The position numbers were made by a program, and so were the translations under genes. The notes under the pieces are model-generated. The model did no database searches. It was given only the letters and a program-made list of their open reading frames with translations, and was not told where the DNA came from. A stretch of 64,000 bases of DNA. Source: Piliocolobus tephrosceles. Lineage: Eukaryota > Chordata > Mammalia > Primates > Cercopithecidae. The stretch covers positions 127,950,519 to 128,014,518 of the forward strand of contig NC_045441.1 in NCBI RefSeq assembly GCF_002776525.5, written 5' to 3'. This document shows, one piece after another, positions 1-12,155 of the stretch. The first letter of the stretch is position 1. Every line of letters begins with the position of its first letter.

Positions 1-36
1 GAGTGAAACTCTGTCTCAAAAAAAAAAAAAAAAAAA
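1..36 (+). repeat. Alu 3' end cut by window edge
   Basis: The sequence 'gagtgaaactctgtctc' followed by an A-run is the end of an Alu right arm; the body lies left of the window. Confidence 0.9.
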
Positions 37-188
37 GAGGCTGGTCCATGAGGTTTGAGGAAAGAAGCTGTCTCTGTAACATAAAAAAGTAAAGCAGCAA
101 GTGCTGATTTAGAAGCTGCAGCAAGTTAACCATGAGATCTAACTAAGATAACTGATGAAGGTGGCTACAGTAGAGAACAGATTTTCAG

Positions 189-480
189 ACTGGGCATGGT
201 GCCTCATGCCTCTAATCTCTGCACTTTGGGAGGCTGAGGCGGGTGGATCAGGAGTTCGAGACCAGCCTGGCCAACATGATGAAACCCCGTTAAAAAAAAA
301 AAAAAAAAAGACTAGCCAGGCATGGTGGCACATGTCTGTAATTCCAGCTACTCAGGAGGCTGAGGCAGGAGAATCGCTTGAACCTGGGAGGCAGAGGTTG
401 CAGTAAGCCAAGATTGCCGTTGCACTCCAGCCTGGGTGACACAGCGAGACTCCGTCTCAAAAACAAACAAACAAACACAA
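189..480 (+). repeat. Alu inside Tigger1
   Basis: Full-length dimeric Alu with an A-rich (CAAA)n tail; flanks suggest a degraded target duplication (acagattttc / acagcttttc). Confidence 0.93.
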
Positions 481-996
481 AACCACACACACAGCTTTTC
501 CGTGTAGATAAATAGCCGTCTATTGAAGAAGATGCCACCTAGGACTTTCATAGCAAGAGAGGAGAAGAAGTCAATGCCGGGCTTCAAAGCTTCAAAGGAC
601 AGGCTCACTCTGGTTAGGCGCGAATGCAGCTGGTGAGTTAAAGTTGAAGCCAGTGATCACTGAGCATTCTGAAAATCCTATGGCCCGTAAGAATTATGCT
701 AAATCTACTCTGCCTGTGCTCTATAAATGGAACAACAAAACCTGGATGACAGCACATCTGTGATTGCATGGTTTAAAGAATATTTTAAGCCCACTGTTGA
801 GACCTGCTGCTCAAGAAAAAAAAGATAGCTTTCAAACTATTTACTGCTCATTGACAGTGCAACTAGTCACCCAAGAACTCTGATGGAGATGTACAAAGAG
901 ATTAATGTTGTTTTCATATGTAACACATCTCCATTCTGCAGCCCATCAATCAAGGAGTAATTTCGACTTTCAAGTCTTACTAAGAAATTCATTTCA

Positions 997-1284
997 GGCC
1001 AGGCACAGTGGCTCACGCCTGTAATCCAAACACTCTGGGAAGCTGAGGCAGTCGGATTGCTTGAGCTCAGGAGTTCCAGACCAGCCGGGGCTACATGGCA
1101 AAACCCTGTCTCTACAAAAATACAAAACAAATTAGCTGGGTGTCGTTGCATGCTCCTGTAGTCCCAGCTACCGGGAAGGCTGAGGTGGGAGGATCACTTG
1201 AGCCTGGGAGGCGGAGATTGCAGTAAGCAGCAATCATACCACTGCACTCCAGCCTGGGTGACAGAATGAGACCCTGTCTAAAAA
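997..1284 (+). repeat. Alu (AluJ/S-like) inside Tigger1
   Basis: Starts 'ggccaggcacagtggctcacgcc'. Target duplication aagaaatt lies at 983-990 and again immediately after the tail. Confidence 0.95.
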
Positions 1285-1403
1285 AAGAAATTAATAAGGC
1301 TATAGCTGCCATGGTGATTCCACTGATGCATGTGGGCAAAGTCAATTAAAACCCTTCTGGAAATGATTCCTCACTCTAGATGCCATTAAGAACATTCATA
1401 ATT

Positions 1404-1716
1404 AGCCAGGTGCCATGGCTCATGCCTGTAATCCCAGCACTTTGGGAGGACGAGGCGGGCGGATCACCTGAGGCCAGGAGTTTGAGACCAGCCTGGCCAA
1501 CACAGAGAAACCCCGTCTCTACTAAAAATACAAAACTAGCCAGGCAGGCATGGTGGCTTATGCCTGTAATCCCAGTTACTCAGGAGGCTGAGGCAGGAGA
1601 ATTGCTTGAACCCAGGAGGTGGAGGTTGTAGTGAGCCAAGATCACACCATCGCACTCCAGCCTGGGCAACAAAAGCGAAACTCTGTCTCCAAAAAAAAAA
1701 AAAAAAAAAAAAATAC
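1404..1716 (+). repeat. AluS-like inside Tigger1 with 13-bp TSD
   Basis: Full-length Alu; a perfect 13-bp target duplication aacattcataatt at 1391-1403 and 1717-1729 interrupts the Tigger sequence. Confidence 0.96.
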
Positions 1717-2531
1717 AACATTCATAATTCATGGGAGGAGGTTAAAATATCAACATTTATAGGCGTTTGGAAGAACTGATTCCAATCCTCATGGATGAGG
1801 AGTTCAATACTTCGGTGGAGGAAGTCACAGCAGATGGGGAGGAAATAGCAAGGGCACTAGCAGTGGAGCATACAGATGTGGCTGAACTGCTGCAATCTCA
1901 TGGTCAAACCTCAACAGTTGAGGAGTTGTTTCTCCTGGATGAATAAAGACAGTGGTTTTCTGAGATGGAATCTAGTCCTGATGAAGATGCTGTGAACATC
2001 GTTGAAACGACAACAAAGGATGTAGACTATCCCACAAGCCCAGCTGACAAAGCAGTGGCAGAGTTTGGGAGGACAGACTCCAATTTTGGAGGAAGTTCTA
2101 CTGTGGGTCAAATGCTATCAAACAGCATTACATGCTACAGAGACATCTACCATGAAAGAAAGAGTCCACTGAAGTGGCAAACTTCATTGTGATTCTATTT
2201 TAAGAAATTGTCACAGCCACCCCAAGCTTCATCAACCACCACCCTGATCAGTCAGCAGCCATCAATATGGAGGCAAGATCCTCCACCAGCAAAAGGATTA
2301 GGACTCACTGAAGGCTCAAATAATTGTTAGCATTTTTAACAACAAAGTATTTTTAAATTAGGGCATGTATGCTTTTTTAAAAAGAAAACCAGAATGCTGT
2401 TGCATACCTAATAGGCTACAGTATAGCATACACATAGCTTCTGTATACAGTGGGAAATCACAAAGTTCATGACTTGCTTTACTGCAGTGTTCTGGAACCG
2501 AATTTCCATTAGCTCCGGGGTATACCTGTAC

Positions 2532-3003
2532 TTACACTAATGCGTATTTTCAAGATAATGATGGAACCAGCTACACCCAGGCACTCAGAAACAGCTTTAC
2601 GAGTTTTCCAGATAGGTTCTGTGTCTTACACTTCTGTAATGCTATACTTTGGCACAAGTACAATAATAGTTCAGCAACACAAATGTGGTTTACCTAGATT
2701 TGTGGTTATCATTTTTGAAGTCTTCAAAAGTAGAGAAATCAAAGTCACCCGCCCCCATTTATTGCAGGATGGGCAGAAGGGTGTGGCAAGGAAAGTGCCG
2801 AGTTCTGTAGAGGGAGAAAGTTACTTAATAGGGCACCATCCAACGAGAACTTTTCATTAATAATCTAACTCAGACACTGAACACAAGGATCTCTGTTCTT
2901 GTTATTCTTTTCTTTTTACCTTAAGCTCTGCTTGGCAGGTGCAAAGAGGAAGAGGAGAGAGGGCCAAGAAATGCCAATTATGGCCCAAATCCATATTCAT
3001 TTA
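2532..3003. other. Intergenic spacer, nothing recognised
   Basis: A 106-codon open frame (2540-2860, plus) has no recognisable motif and lies downstream of a transposon end; I treat it as chance. The remainder is non-repetitive to my eye. Confidence 0.5.
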
Positions 3004-3302
3004 TTTATTTATTTATTTTTGAGACAGAGTTTCATTCTTTTTGCCCAGGCTGAAGTGCAGTGGCGTGATCTCAACTCACTGAAACCTCTTGCCTCCTGGG
3101 TTCAAGCGATTCTCCTGCCTCAGCCTCCCGACTAGCTGGGATGACAGGCGCACACCACCAAACCCGGCTAATCTTGTATTTTTAGTAGAGACGGGTTTCT
3201 CCATGTTGGTCAGGCTGGTCTCGAACACCTGTCCTCATGTGATCCGCCCGCCTTGTCCTCCCAAAGTGCTGAGATTACAGGTGTGAGCCACCGCACCTGG
3301 CT
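3004..3302 (-). repeat. Alu, antisense, 11-bp TSD
   Basis: A (TTTA)n head leads into 'gagacagagtttcattc' and the Alu body; target duplication atattcattta at 2993-3003 and 3303-3313. Confidence 0.95.
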
Positions 3303-3614
3303 ATATTCATTTAAACTGGGGGTTCAGGCTCTGAGCACGGGACCAGCCTGCCCTTTCTTGTAAGTCTTAGCTGTTTCTAGTAACTCCCTGCTCTTCTGTC
3401 ATTTCAAACCTATTTACATTCAGAGCATATAACATCTTGTAGGGTAATGAGTTCTACCAGTTAAGTTTCCACTATTTTTGTTTTCCATCTAAAGTTAGAT
3501 TAAAACGTAACATAAAATTATTAAAACTGTTATAGTTATTTCTTCAGCTATGTGTAAACTGTCAAACTATCTGACCATTGTGTGTATATTGCCTTTTTAA
3601 AAGATTTCTTTTCT
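3303..3614. other. Intergenic spacer, nothing recognised
   Basis: AT-rich sequence without an open frame or repeat I can name. Confidence 0.4.
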
Positions 3615-3938
3615 GGCCGGGTGTAGTGTGGATCGCACCTGCAATCCCAACACTTTGGGAGGCCAACGCCGGTGGATCATTTGAGGCCAGGAGTTCGAGA
3701 CCAGCCCGCCAACATGGTGAAACACCATCTCTACTAAAAACACAAAAATTAGCCAGGCGTGGTGGCGTGCGCCTACAGTCCCATCTACTTGGGAGGCTGA
3801 GGCATAAGAATCGCTTGAACCTGGGAGGCAAAGGTTACAGTGAGCTGAGATCACATCACTGCACTCCAGCCTGGGGGACAGAGCAAGACTCTGTCACCAC
3901 CACCACCACCACCACCACAACAACAACAACAACAATAA
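3615..3938 (+). repeat. Alu with (CAC)n(CAA)n microsatellite tail
   Basis: Dimeric Alu; instead of a plain A-tail it ends in about eight CAC units (from 3896) and then about six CAA units, a tail-derived trinucleotide microsatellite likely to vary in length. Confidence 0.93.
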
Positions 3939-4588
3939 AATCCCTTTTGATAACTTATTTTTGGTTTTGGCAAATTTGCTTAGACTTTTATATAATATCC
4001 TGTTCTTAGTTCTTTTTAACCTCTTTTAACATCTAACGTATTATTTATCTCTTTCATACTGGCCTATTTTCTTGGATTTTTAGGTTTAAATTCTTCTTTT
4101 GGTTGATCCCACCAGCCCTCCTTCCTGAAGGTTTATTTTCTGCCAAGACTTGCAATTGTTAACTGCGGTTTCAAAGTTAGCAGCTTGCCCTGAGAAGTAC
4201 TGGAGCCCCTGGGTTGTGGATGCACAGGACAGGATTACATGAGCCTCTGCAGAATGTCTGCGGGCTTTACCTGTGCCAGATTCGTGTTTATATTTTTAAA
4301 TACTTTTAGATTTAGAAAAAATATGCAAAAATGATTTAGAGGGTTTCAGGACACCTTTTACATAGCTTCCTCTACTATTAAAATCTCAATCACCATAATA
4401 CAGTTAGCAAAACCAATACATTAATCTTTCTACAATACTGTTAACTATAGACTTTGGATTTCACATTTTCCCACTATATTCTCTTTTGTTGTTGCTGTCA
4501 TTCCAAGATCCTATCCAGGATTTTGTGTCATTTAGTTGTCATATTCTACTGTGTTTTGAGTACTTTTTCCAAGTTTTGTTTTTGGTTT

Positions 4589-4876
4589 TTTTGAGACAGA
4601 GTTGCACTTTGTTGCCCAGGCTGGAGTGCAGTGGCACCGTCTTAGCTCACTGCAACCTCTGCCTCCCGGGTTCAAGCAATTCTCCTGCCTCAGCCTCCCG
4701 AGTAGCTGGGATTACAGGCGCCTGCCACCATGCCTGGCTGATTTTTTTGTATTTTTATTAAAGATGGGGTTTTGCCATGTTGGCCAGGCTGGTCTCGAAC
4801 TCCTGGCCTCAAGTGATCCACCTGCCTTGGCCTCCCAAAGTGCTGGAATTAAAGCGTGAACCACAGCGCCCATCTC
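4589..4876 (-). repeat. Alu, antisense
   Basis: T-run then 'gagacagagttgcactttg', both monomers present, ending 'ccacagcgcccatc'. Confidence 0.94.
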
Positions 4877-5175
4877 CTTTTCTAAGTTTCAAGGGGTTCT
4901 TGTTTTCTTGGGTTTTGTAAACAACTCCAGGGTTATCCTATTACCTTTCAAGACTGTGTGGACTTTGGGCTTCTCATCTTTCTAAATTGTGAGGCACTAA
5001 TCTTTTAATTCCAGACTGAATTTGCTCTTAGTGGATTCCTCCATTTGCTAAGTGGGTAGCAGTCAAACTACATTGAGTAGAAAGAATTAGCACAGGCAAA
5101 AAGGAGTGAAAACAAGTCTGCAAATTCCACACACTGAATAGAATACCTTCAGCTTAATTTCTTGGACAATCAAAG

Positions 5176-5530
5176 TGAGGCAGGGAAAATGGGGTCCGGT
5201 GTAGGGGACATAAGGCCGAGTCACAGTTCAGCAATGACAGGAAACATCCTCTCCATAGGGTGTACGCCGAGTAAATGACTGTGTGACTTTACTCAATCCT
5301 CTTCATTTACATAGGGTGTACACCAAGCAACCAACGGAAACCCCTAGAGGGTATTTAAACCCCCACAAATTCTGTAACTGGGCACTTGAGCCCGTATGCT
5401 CAGGCTCGCTCCCACACTGTGGAGTGTATTTTCATTTTCAGTAAATTTCTTCATTCTTTCCTTGCTTTGCGTGTTTTGTCCAACTCTTTGTTCAAGACGC
5501 CAAGAACCTGGACACCCTCCACCAGTAACA
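5176..5530 (+). mobile_element. Solo LTR of an ERV1-type endogenous retrovirus
   Basis: A 355-bp block starting TG and ending CA with a 4-bp target duplication AAAG at 5172-5175 and 5531-5534, as expected for gammaretrovirus-like (ERV1) elements. It carries a TATA-like gtatttaaac near 5350, a polyadenylation-like agtaaa near 5440 and a T/GT-rich stretch after it. No internal viral sequence or second LTR is present, so it is a solo LTR from recombination. Subfamily not assigned. It ends about 125 bp from the inferred 3' end of KIAA1549, in convergent orientation. Confidence 0.8.
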
Positions 5531-5675
5531 AAAGTACTAGGTGTTCTCACCAGAGGCATGAAATTACAGAACAGAAAGATCATCTCATCCAACATTTCAT
5601 GTTTTACAAACGAGAAAACTGTCATGTTGCAAAGGAAATCAACAGAAAATATCACTTTGACACCAATTCATAGCA

Positions 5676-5681
5676 TTTATT
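5676..5681 (-). terminator. Terminal polyadenylation signal AATAAA of KIAA1549
   Basis: The plus strand reads TTTATT here, which is AATAAA on the gene strand. It is followed within 40 nt on the minus strand by GT/T-rich sequence (ggtgtcaaag, gatattttctgttg), the usual downstream element, so cleavage is expected near 5655-5665. It lies about 6.5 kb after the stop, matching the expected UTR length. Confidence 0.7.
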
Positions 5682-6459
5682 GACATTTCCATTTAAAACG
5701 CTAGGAAAGCTGTATAAATTGTAAACATGGAAACCAAATACTTGCATAAATTATTTCAAAAACTCTACAGCACATTAGAAAACAGTGCAGCTACTGAAGG
5801 AAACACAAAACCGACAGATAGAAGGGAGGGGCCGATTATTAAATCATATACCCATACTGAGATTTCAGGGCCTGTTTGAGACCAGCAAACCATGATTGTC
5901 AAGTTTAAGTTGCAGTATTGATGCCACAGGTGGCCTCAATTTGCTCTGCACATTTCGTACATTAACGCTCATAATATAGGGGTGAGTGTGCAGGAAGAGC
6001 CAGAAAAACATGGACCTTGACAAAGGACAGGGAGACAAGTCAGCACCCCAAGGCAGCTCTGCCGAGCAACCTTTCCTGTTAACGCTAGCCCGGGCTCCCT
6101 GCGTCCCACAGATGCTCCGGAGGAGGGCAAAGTCGAGGGCGTTCCTACTCCCCTTTTCTGAAACAAGTCCTCTGGTGCTTAGGGCAACTGAATGAATGAG
6201 TGGAGCCTCAATTCCTCTAGTATCTCCCTCTTCTTTCCCCACATTTGCAGGAGGAACAGTACAAAGTATGTGACTTGAACTAGGCCCTGTGCTATTCCCA
6301 ACCTGTACACTTAGGGACTCAAGTTATGAATACTTGAAATCTGGTAAGTACAAAAAAGACTATTCGTGATGCTCCAAGTAGCTCAGAAAGGTTCTGTGTA
6401 ATCACGGACTGCAAGAGACTCAAGTCACTCAAAATTTCACCTGTCCTTTTTACCTATTC

Positions 6460-6462
<3 letters not shown>

Positions 6463-6492
<30 letters not shown>

Positions 6493-6776
6493 CAGAGACG
6501 GGACCTCGCCCTGTAGCCCAGGCTGAGTGCAGTGGCGTGATCACAGCTCACTGCAGCCTCCTACTCATTGGCTCAAGTGATCCTCCAGTCTTAGCCTTTC
6601 GAGTAGCTGGGACTACTGGCACATGCCACCACGCCCAGCTAATTTTTAAACTTGTTTTTGTAGAGACGGGGTCTCATTATGTTGCCCAAGTTAGTCTCAA
6701 ACTTCTGGCCTCAAGCAATCCTCCTACCTCAGCCTCCCAAAGCGTTGAGATTAGAGGCTTGAGCCACCATGCCCAG
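6463..6776 (-). repeat. Alu in KIAA1549 3' UTR
   Basis: A 31-nt T-run begins the element; the 10-bp target duplication cctattcact lies at 6453-6462 and 6777-6786. It is sense-oriented in the transcript. Confidence 0.95.
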
Positions 6777-8423
6777 CCTATTCACTCTTTCTTTAGAAAT
6801 GTGAATTGACCCCTGAAAAACCTGGAGGAAGAAGGAAAAGTAAGGATCCTGGATAATTATCTACCCTGTGGGAAGCCATTTTAACGATACTGCATTAAGA
6901 CATTCATTGCTCTGTCACTTTCTTACTGGCTCCTAACTTCGTTTCATGTTTCCAAAGGCATTTAATATTCTTTTTCTAAATTTCAATGCTGCTGTGTTTT
7001 AAGATAAATTATCAAGTCTACTGTCACACACACAAGCCATGGACTTAGCAATGTACCATGATGTTGCAATTTTCAAGTCATCTTCAGAGTGGAGAAAGTA
7101 GTCCTATTTAAACACTGACAATCACCTCCAAGAATATCAAAAGAAACCTGAAATGCACACACTCCTTGTTCATTAGGTAACAAGTTAAGTCTATCATATT
7201 TTATGTTACAGCAGCTGCTCATAGAAACCCTGTTAGAACGTGTTAACATGTTAGATTAAATGTAAAAATGAAGTTCAGTTGACTATGCCATAGAAATGTG
7301 TTTTGTGTTCACATGCTCTGTCTGCTGGTACAGAAGCGGACTTCCTCCTGCTCCTGTCCAGGACAAATGTGGATAGCAGGCTCTAGTGCTGGCGTTGAAA
7401 CCTTGCTCCGGAGGTAGAAATGACCATGGTGAAAACTCCACTTGAGCTAAAGTTAGCATGGGAGTTAAAACTGGAGTCCTCCTCCCCTACCCCTGGGCCC
7501 AAAACCTTAACCAGCTTTCCTTCCAAATGACAAATTCATTCATGTCTGAGAATCTCATGTGAAAGGGGTGAGAGAGACTTACATAATGACTAATTTGTGA
7601 ATTACTGCCAATGCACTGAAAATCAGTGTCCAAATGACTGGTTTGGTCACTGGAGCACTTACAAAGAGGTTGTGCAAATGAAGGAACGCAGACCCTGTCC
7701 GCGGGAAGGGAGAGACTCCTATAGCACAGAACTGCTTGCTGGTTTTAGCCCAAAGCCTTTAGTGCCTACCTTCACCTGTGCTTTGCCTCACAGTCCGCAT
7801 GCCAGGAAAGATCTGGCCGGCAAACATCCACTGCTTAAAAGTCATCTGCCACCCAAATCAAAATACTATGAAATTAATAAAATTTGGAGAAAAATGTGTA
7901 GGTAGCAGTAAAGAAGCTGAATATATATATATATAGATAGATAACCCACTATGCTCCACAAAGGATTTGGCATGGTCAAATGGCTGCTGAGATCTGCTCT
8001 AAACAATGACCTCAGTGTCATTCTCATCATTTCCGTCCTCTTCCCTTGCCTCCCCCACACTGGAGCAGCACTTCCTCTGTAGATCTTCACAGCCCTGGTC
8101 ATTTCCTCGCTGTATGACTGCAGAAGCATCCTCTCAGCACCTCTTCCTTCTCTTCTAAAACTCCCTCAATAGGCAGACGGGGATTCTGTCCCCATACTAA
8201 AGTGGATCAAGTTCATTTTCAGTGACAGCTTCACTCCATGCCTGCAGCCTTTCCCAGGCCCACTCTCAGCTCTTCCTTCCATGCCATTTGCCTGGGTAGC
8301 GGCCCTGCCTTCAAAGTCACTTCAGAAGTTGATGTCACCCCAAGATACTGCATTTCCAAACATGCAACTTCCACAGCTGCTTCTGGGTGCCTAATGCATT
8401 TATGTCTTTTGAATAAATTTTTT

Positions 8424-8701
8424 TCTTTTTGAGACACAGTCTTGTTCTGTCGCCCAGGTTGGAGTACAGTGGTGCAATCTCAGCTCACTGCAACCTCTGT
8501 CCCCCGGGTTCAAGCAATTCTCATGCCTCAGCTGGCACTATAGACATGCGCCACCACACCTGGCTAATTTTTGTATTTTTCTGTAGAGATGGGGTTTCAC
8601 CATGTTGTCCAGGCTGGTTTTAAACTCCTGATCTCAAGTGATCCACCTGCCTCGGCCTCCCAAAGTGCTGGGATTACAGGCATGAGCCACCACACCTGAC
8701 C
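8424..8701 (-). repeat. Alu in KIAA1549 3' UTR, internally deleted
   Basis: Starts 'tttttgagacacagtc'. The segment normally reading 'cctcccgagtagctgg' is missing between 'catgcctcagc' and 'tggcactatagac'. Flanks tttgaataaa / tttgaatgaa form the target duplication. Confidence 0.93.
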
Positions 8702-9029
8702 TCTTTGAATGAATTTTATTGATGCTTAAACCATGTTATTTATCTGTATCTTCCATCTTCTATACCCACTCGTACTATCTTAGATTCTAAAATCTCAGAA
8801 GGCAAGGCTCATGTCTGCTGGCTTATTTGGTGCCAGAGACACCAGAAAGTCGGGAGCAGAAAGATGCTTAATAAATGCAATTTGAAAATTGGTGAAGGAA
8901 GTGAATTTAAAGCAAAATGGGAGTGAGGAAAACGAGTCACACCGAGCTTTCAGTTTTGCCCGTTACCCACGTGTGAACCCATGCACTGCAGGAGCGCAGC
9001 ACTTCACATCGCTCATCCCAGGGTGTCCA

Positions 9030-9185
9030 CACAGACTGCATGTTACATTTTCACAGTGCTTTATGTGCTCTCCTCACGGGACATCTGTACACATGATCAC
9101 ATTTGATTCTCACAACTAGGGAGCCTGGGAGGAGGCGGGGGAGGTCTGTTCTTGTTTGGCTGATGGGAAGAATGAAGTTCAGCGA
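9030..9185 (+). repeat. MIR-like SINE remnant in 3' UTR
   Basis: Has the order cacagtgcttta, then 'acatttgattctcacaac', then 'gatgggaagaatgaagttcagcg', typical of a diverged MIR/MIR3. Weak but characteristic. Confidence 0.55.
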
Positions 9186-9603
9186 AGGAACCAGACACAG
9201 TCAGTGAATGACAAAGTAGACTCTGGAAAAAAAACAAAATCATTTCTCCAAACATTCTGACTCAAATGTACAGTTTGTGTTACCACTAGAACTTTTAAAA
9301 TAGGAAAAAATAGACGTAAAATTCAACTGTTCATTGTAGAGTGCTTCCATAAGAGGACTCCAAAGCCACACACTGTCAACACAAGGACCCTTCTTTTCAG
9401 TAAGGATGACATGAACTGAATGTCTGAAGACCGCTAGGGTATGGTGCTGCCCACACAGCTAGTTTGTTCTGAGTTTGGTGACTGGTAAAACTGTTGTGGC
9501 AGGCGTCGAGAGGAAGCAAATACAAACTGTGTGTGCTTTATGACCACCAACAGAGTGCTGGTGATCCGGGGGTCTGCTCACACCACACCACAACCACCGG
9601 CTG

Positions 9604-9609
9604 TTTATT
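9604..9609 (-). terminator. Candidate proximal polyadenylation signal AATAAA
   Basis: A canonical hexamer on the gene strand inside the 3' UTR, about 2.5 kb after the stop. A further one lies at 10118-10123. Either could give a shorter UTR isoform; nothing in the sequence alone shows use. Confidence 0.3.
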
Positions 9610-10417
9610 ATACATCATCTTTGGTCTTGACATCTGTTTAAAAGTGTACTGTTTCTAAGAATAAAAATATAGTTAAAATCCCTTTATGGTAGTTTGAAAG
9701 ACATCAAAATTGCTTTTATAGTTAGCCCAACTTGAAACAGAGCCCTCTTTCTGCAACGCTTAAAGGAGGTCACCATTTTTAGTACACTCTATGTGCAAGC
9801 CCATATGGCTCCGAGCAGAACTGGGAAAGAAGGGGCCATTTATCCCATTTGCTGTCACACGATTTGAATTCATTACAAGGTGTCCATAATAAAATTCTGC
9901 TTGGATCTCTGAAATTCTTAATAAGATATTCGGGAAACCTGGTATTTTTGAGTGACATACAAAGAAAATTGTTCAGTCTGGGGAGAGTCGGGTATTAAAT
10001 CAAAACCAAGAGAAATTTCATATTAAACCTAAACCAAGTCATCAAGCCCAGAAGGGGGCATTCTCTCCAGTGCTCCTTGGAACCTCCGAGGATCGCCTGA
10101 TAAGATGCTGCTGGTCCTTTATTTAACGTCCTTGAGAGATTTACTCTCCTGCACTCCTTCGCTTTCCAAGGTGTCCAGATGAAAACTGGCTACATCTTAA
10201 CTTCCCAGAACCAACTTTCCTCATACTATAAGACTCTCAATCTGTACAACAGGCTTCACTAATGAAGGGCTGAAACATGGTTTTGAAATCCAGTGATTAC
10301 ACTCTGGAAACCTGTTTTAGCTGTTTCAGGGGTCTTAAAATTTGACACAGATACACAGGTTTTGATAAGTCAGAGCCCCAAATTCTAGCCCCTTATCTGT
10401 TATTTAATGAAAAGTAC

Positions 10418-10745
10418 AGTCATGCACACATCAGGATGTTTTGGTCAATGATGGTCTACATATTGATGGCAGTCCCATAAGATTATAAAATTGTATTTTT
10501 ACCATACCTTTTCTATGTTTAGATATGTTGAGATACACAAATACTTACCATTGTGCTCAGCACAGTAACAGGCTGTACAGGCTTATAGCCTAAGAGCAAT
10601 GGGCCATGCCACACAGCCTAGGTGTGCAGTAGGCTATACCATGTAGGTTGTGAAGTACATTCTAGGATGTTGGCACAGCAACAAAACAGCCTAACAACAC
10701 ATTTCTCAGAACGCATCCCCATCATTAAGCAATGGATGACCGTCT
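10418..10745. mobile_element. Non-autonomous DNA transposon remnant in 3' UTR
   Basis: The left end 'cagtcatgcacacatcagg' and the inverted right end 'attaagcaatggatgaccg' are diverged inverted repeats. The interior (tagcctaagagcaatggg, cacagcctaggtgtgcagtagg) matches a common primate MITE-like repeat whose name I cannot recall securely. No coding capacity. Confidence 0.6.
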
Positions 10746-12155
10746 TCGTTGATCTAACAAAAACAGGTTCATAGTGAAAATCTCTTAGCTAAGCCTGCTT
10801 TTCTTCTGAGTTTCACTCAGGTACCAGAAAACAGAATGGCGCTTGCCACTGTTTTCTTTGCCATTATTTGGAAAGTGGGGGAAATGTTTACACCAGGAGT
10901 AAATCTTAAGTGAGATGACCCCTCTTAGGCCCAAAGAGCATAAGACAATTTTAAGAGCCACTCGACAGAATAAGAGCACAATAAAATCAGAAATGAGAAG
11001 CAACTCTCTCCTTTCCCTTGCGGTCTCAAAGCTCTTTTACATTTCTTGATTCATTACACAGAGGCTGAACTGAACTCAATTTCATTTCCAGGCTCTGAAC
11101 ACAGGGAATGTGACTGGTAGGGATGTATGTGTAACAATGTGGTGGTGCTGGGAATTCTTAAATAACTTTTGCTTATGGAAGATTTCTCATTCAAACATAA
11201 TTTGTGAACAAATCAACAGCAAAGTGAAGAAAGGATCAGTGAGGACCTCTTGAAAGCCTCATTCTACAGGATTGGCCTGAGCGATCGGTGCTGACCTGGG
11301 ACATGACCAGGAGTTGTATATGCCCAATTAAGAAACAGCAAATACAATGAAGAACGTAGATCTCAACTTTGATCTGTATTTTGGATAACCAAATAAATAT
11401 AAAGCTTTTTGCCCTGCTTTGGGAGGGATTTTTTTTTTTTTTTTTTTCTAGAACAAAATGAAACCTTCAACATATTCTTCCACTGAGAAAGCCAAAGTTG
11501 CGTTTCAGACATGAAGGTGAAGGGCCCTTGGAGCTTAGCACCAGAAGAAGGAGGAAGAATGTGGGTGATGGCTTCGTTTGGAGTCATCAGGCTCTACAAC
11601 CTATCATTTGGTTTCTCACTAGTAGCTTTTTAAAATTCCCAAACAGTCTTAGTATTCTCGTTGTTAATGTTACTATTAAAATAAGTTCCTATGGAGTAAA
11701 AGAGAAAAATCAAGCTGTTAATAAAATGTCTTCAAACCTCTTTTCAGAAAACAAAGCAGCAGGTCCATTGTACACGTACCAGTCTCAATGCCACAGGAAC
11801 GCTTGGTTCCTTTCGTCCCTATGCTGTCTATAAGTTCAATCTCTGCCTTTAAAAAAGAGACGAATGCAGTCGTTTTGTTAGCTTAGGTTTGCGTTTTGTT
11901 TTTGTGAAGTGCTGCTGGCTTTTGGCCAAAATACGTACATTTCAACCGAACCCAAGTGGTCAACTGCCAGCCCAGTGAAAGGCTTGTGAGCTGTCATGTG
12001 ACATATGGCATCTTCTAAACTGCAACTTGCTCCCTCCCTTAGGCAGGCTGCCCAGGAGCTGCTCCTTCCTCTTCCAAACACCCACTCAGTTGATTTCCTT
12101 TTGGTCTTGCTTCCACGGGAAGCGGATACTTGGCAAATCTGCGAGGCGAGGCCGA

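Larger units (their letters stand above)
37..2531 (+). mobile_element. Tigger1-type DNA transposon fossil with three nested Alus
   Basis: Four segments (37-188, about 481-996, 1285-1403 and 1717-2531) read continuously as a Tigger1-like (TcMar/pogo) transposase region followed by its 3' non-coding end. The right end, closing 'gaatttccattagctccggggtatacctgta', resembles the Tigger terminal inverted repeat. Remnants of the transposase frame are seen (for example the 75-codon frame at 1965-2192) but stops and frameshifts break it. About 1.6 kb remains after removing Alus; the left end lies outside the window. It is inactive. The family name is recalled from the consensus. Confidence 0.85.
5656..12155 (-). 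other. KIAA1549: KIAA1549 3' UTR, about 6.5 kb
   Basis: The region runs from the stop codon to about 20 bp past the terminal AATAAA. The length agrees with the long human 3' UTR I recall (about 6 kb). It contains two Alus in transcript-sense orientation (6463-6776 and 8424-8701), a DNA-transposon remnant (10418-10745), MIR- and L2-like remnants (about 9030-9185 and 8790-8890) and otherwise unique sequence. Open frames here are short and have no recognisable similarity. The exact cleavage site is inferred, not seen. Confidence 0.75.

Noticed and set aside
2540..2860. 106-codon plus-strand frame after the Tigger1 end
   Set aside because: No recognisable domain and no transcript signals; judged a chance frame in spacer DNA.
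5986..6242. Small open frames on both strands near the gene end
   Set aside because: They lie within the KIAA1549 3' UTR, lack recognisable similarity and compete with each other in overlapping frames.
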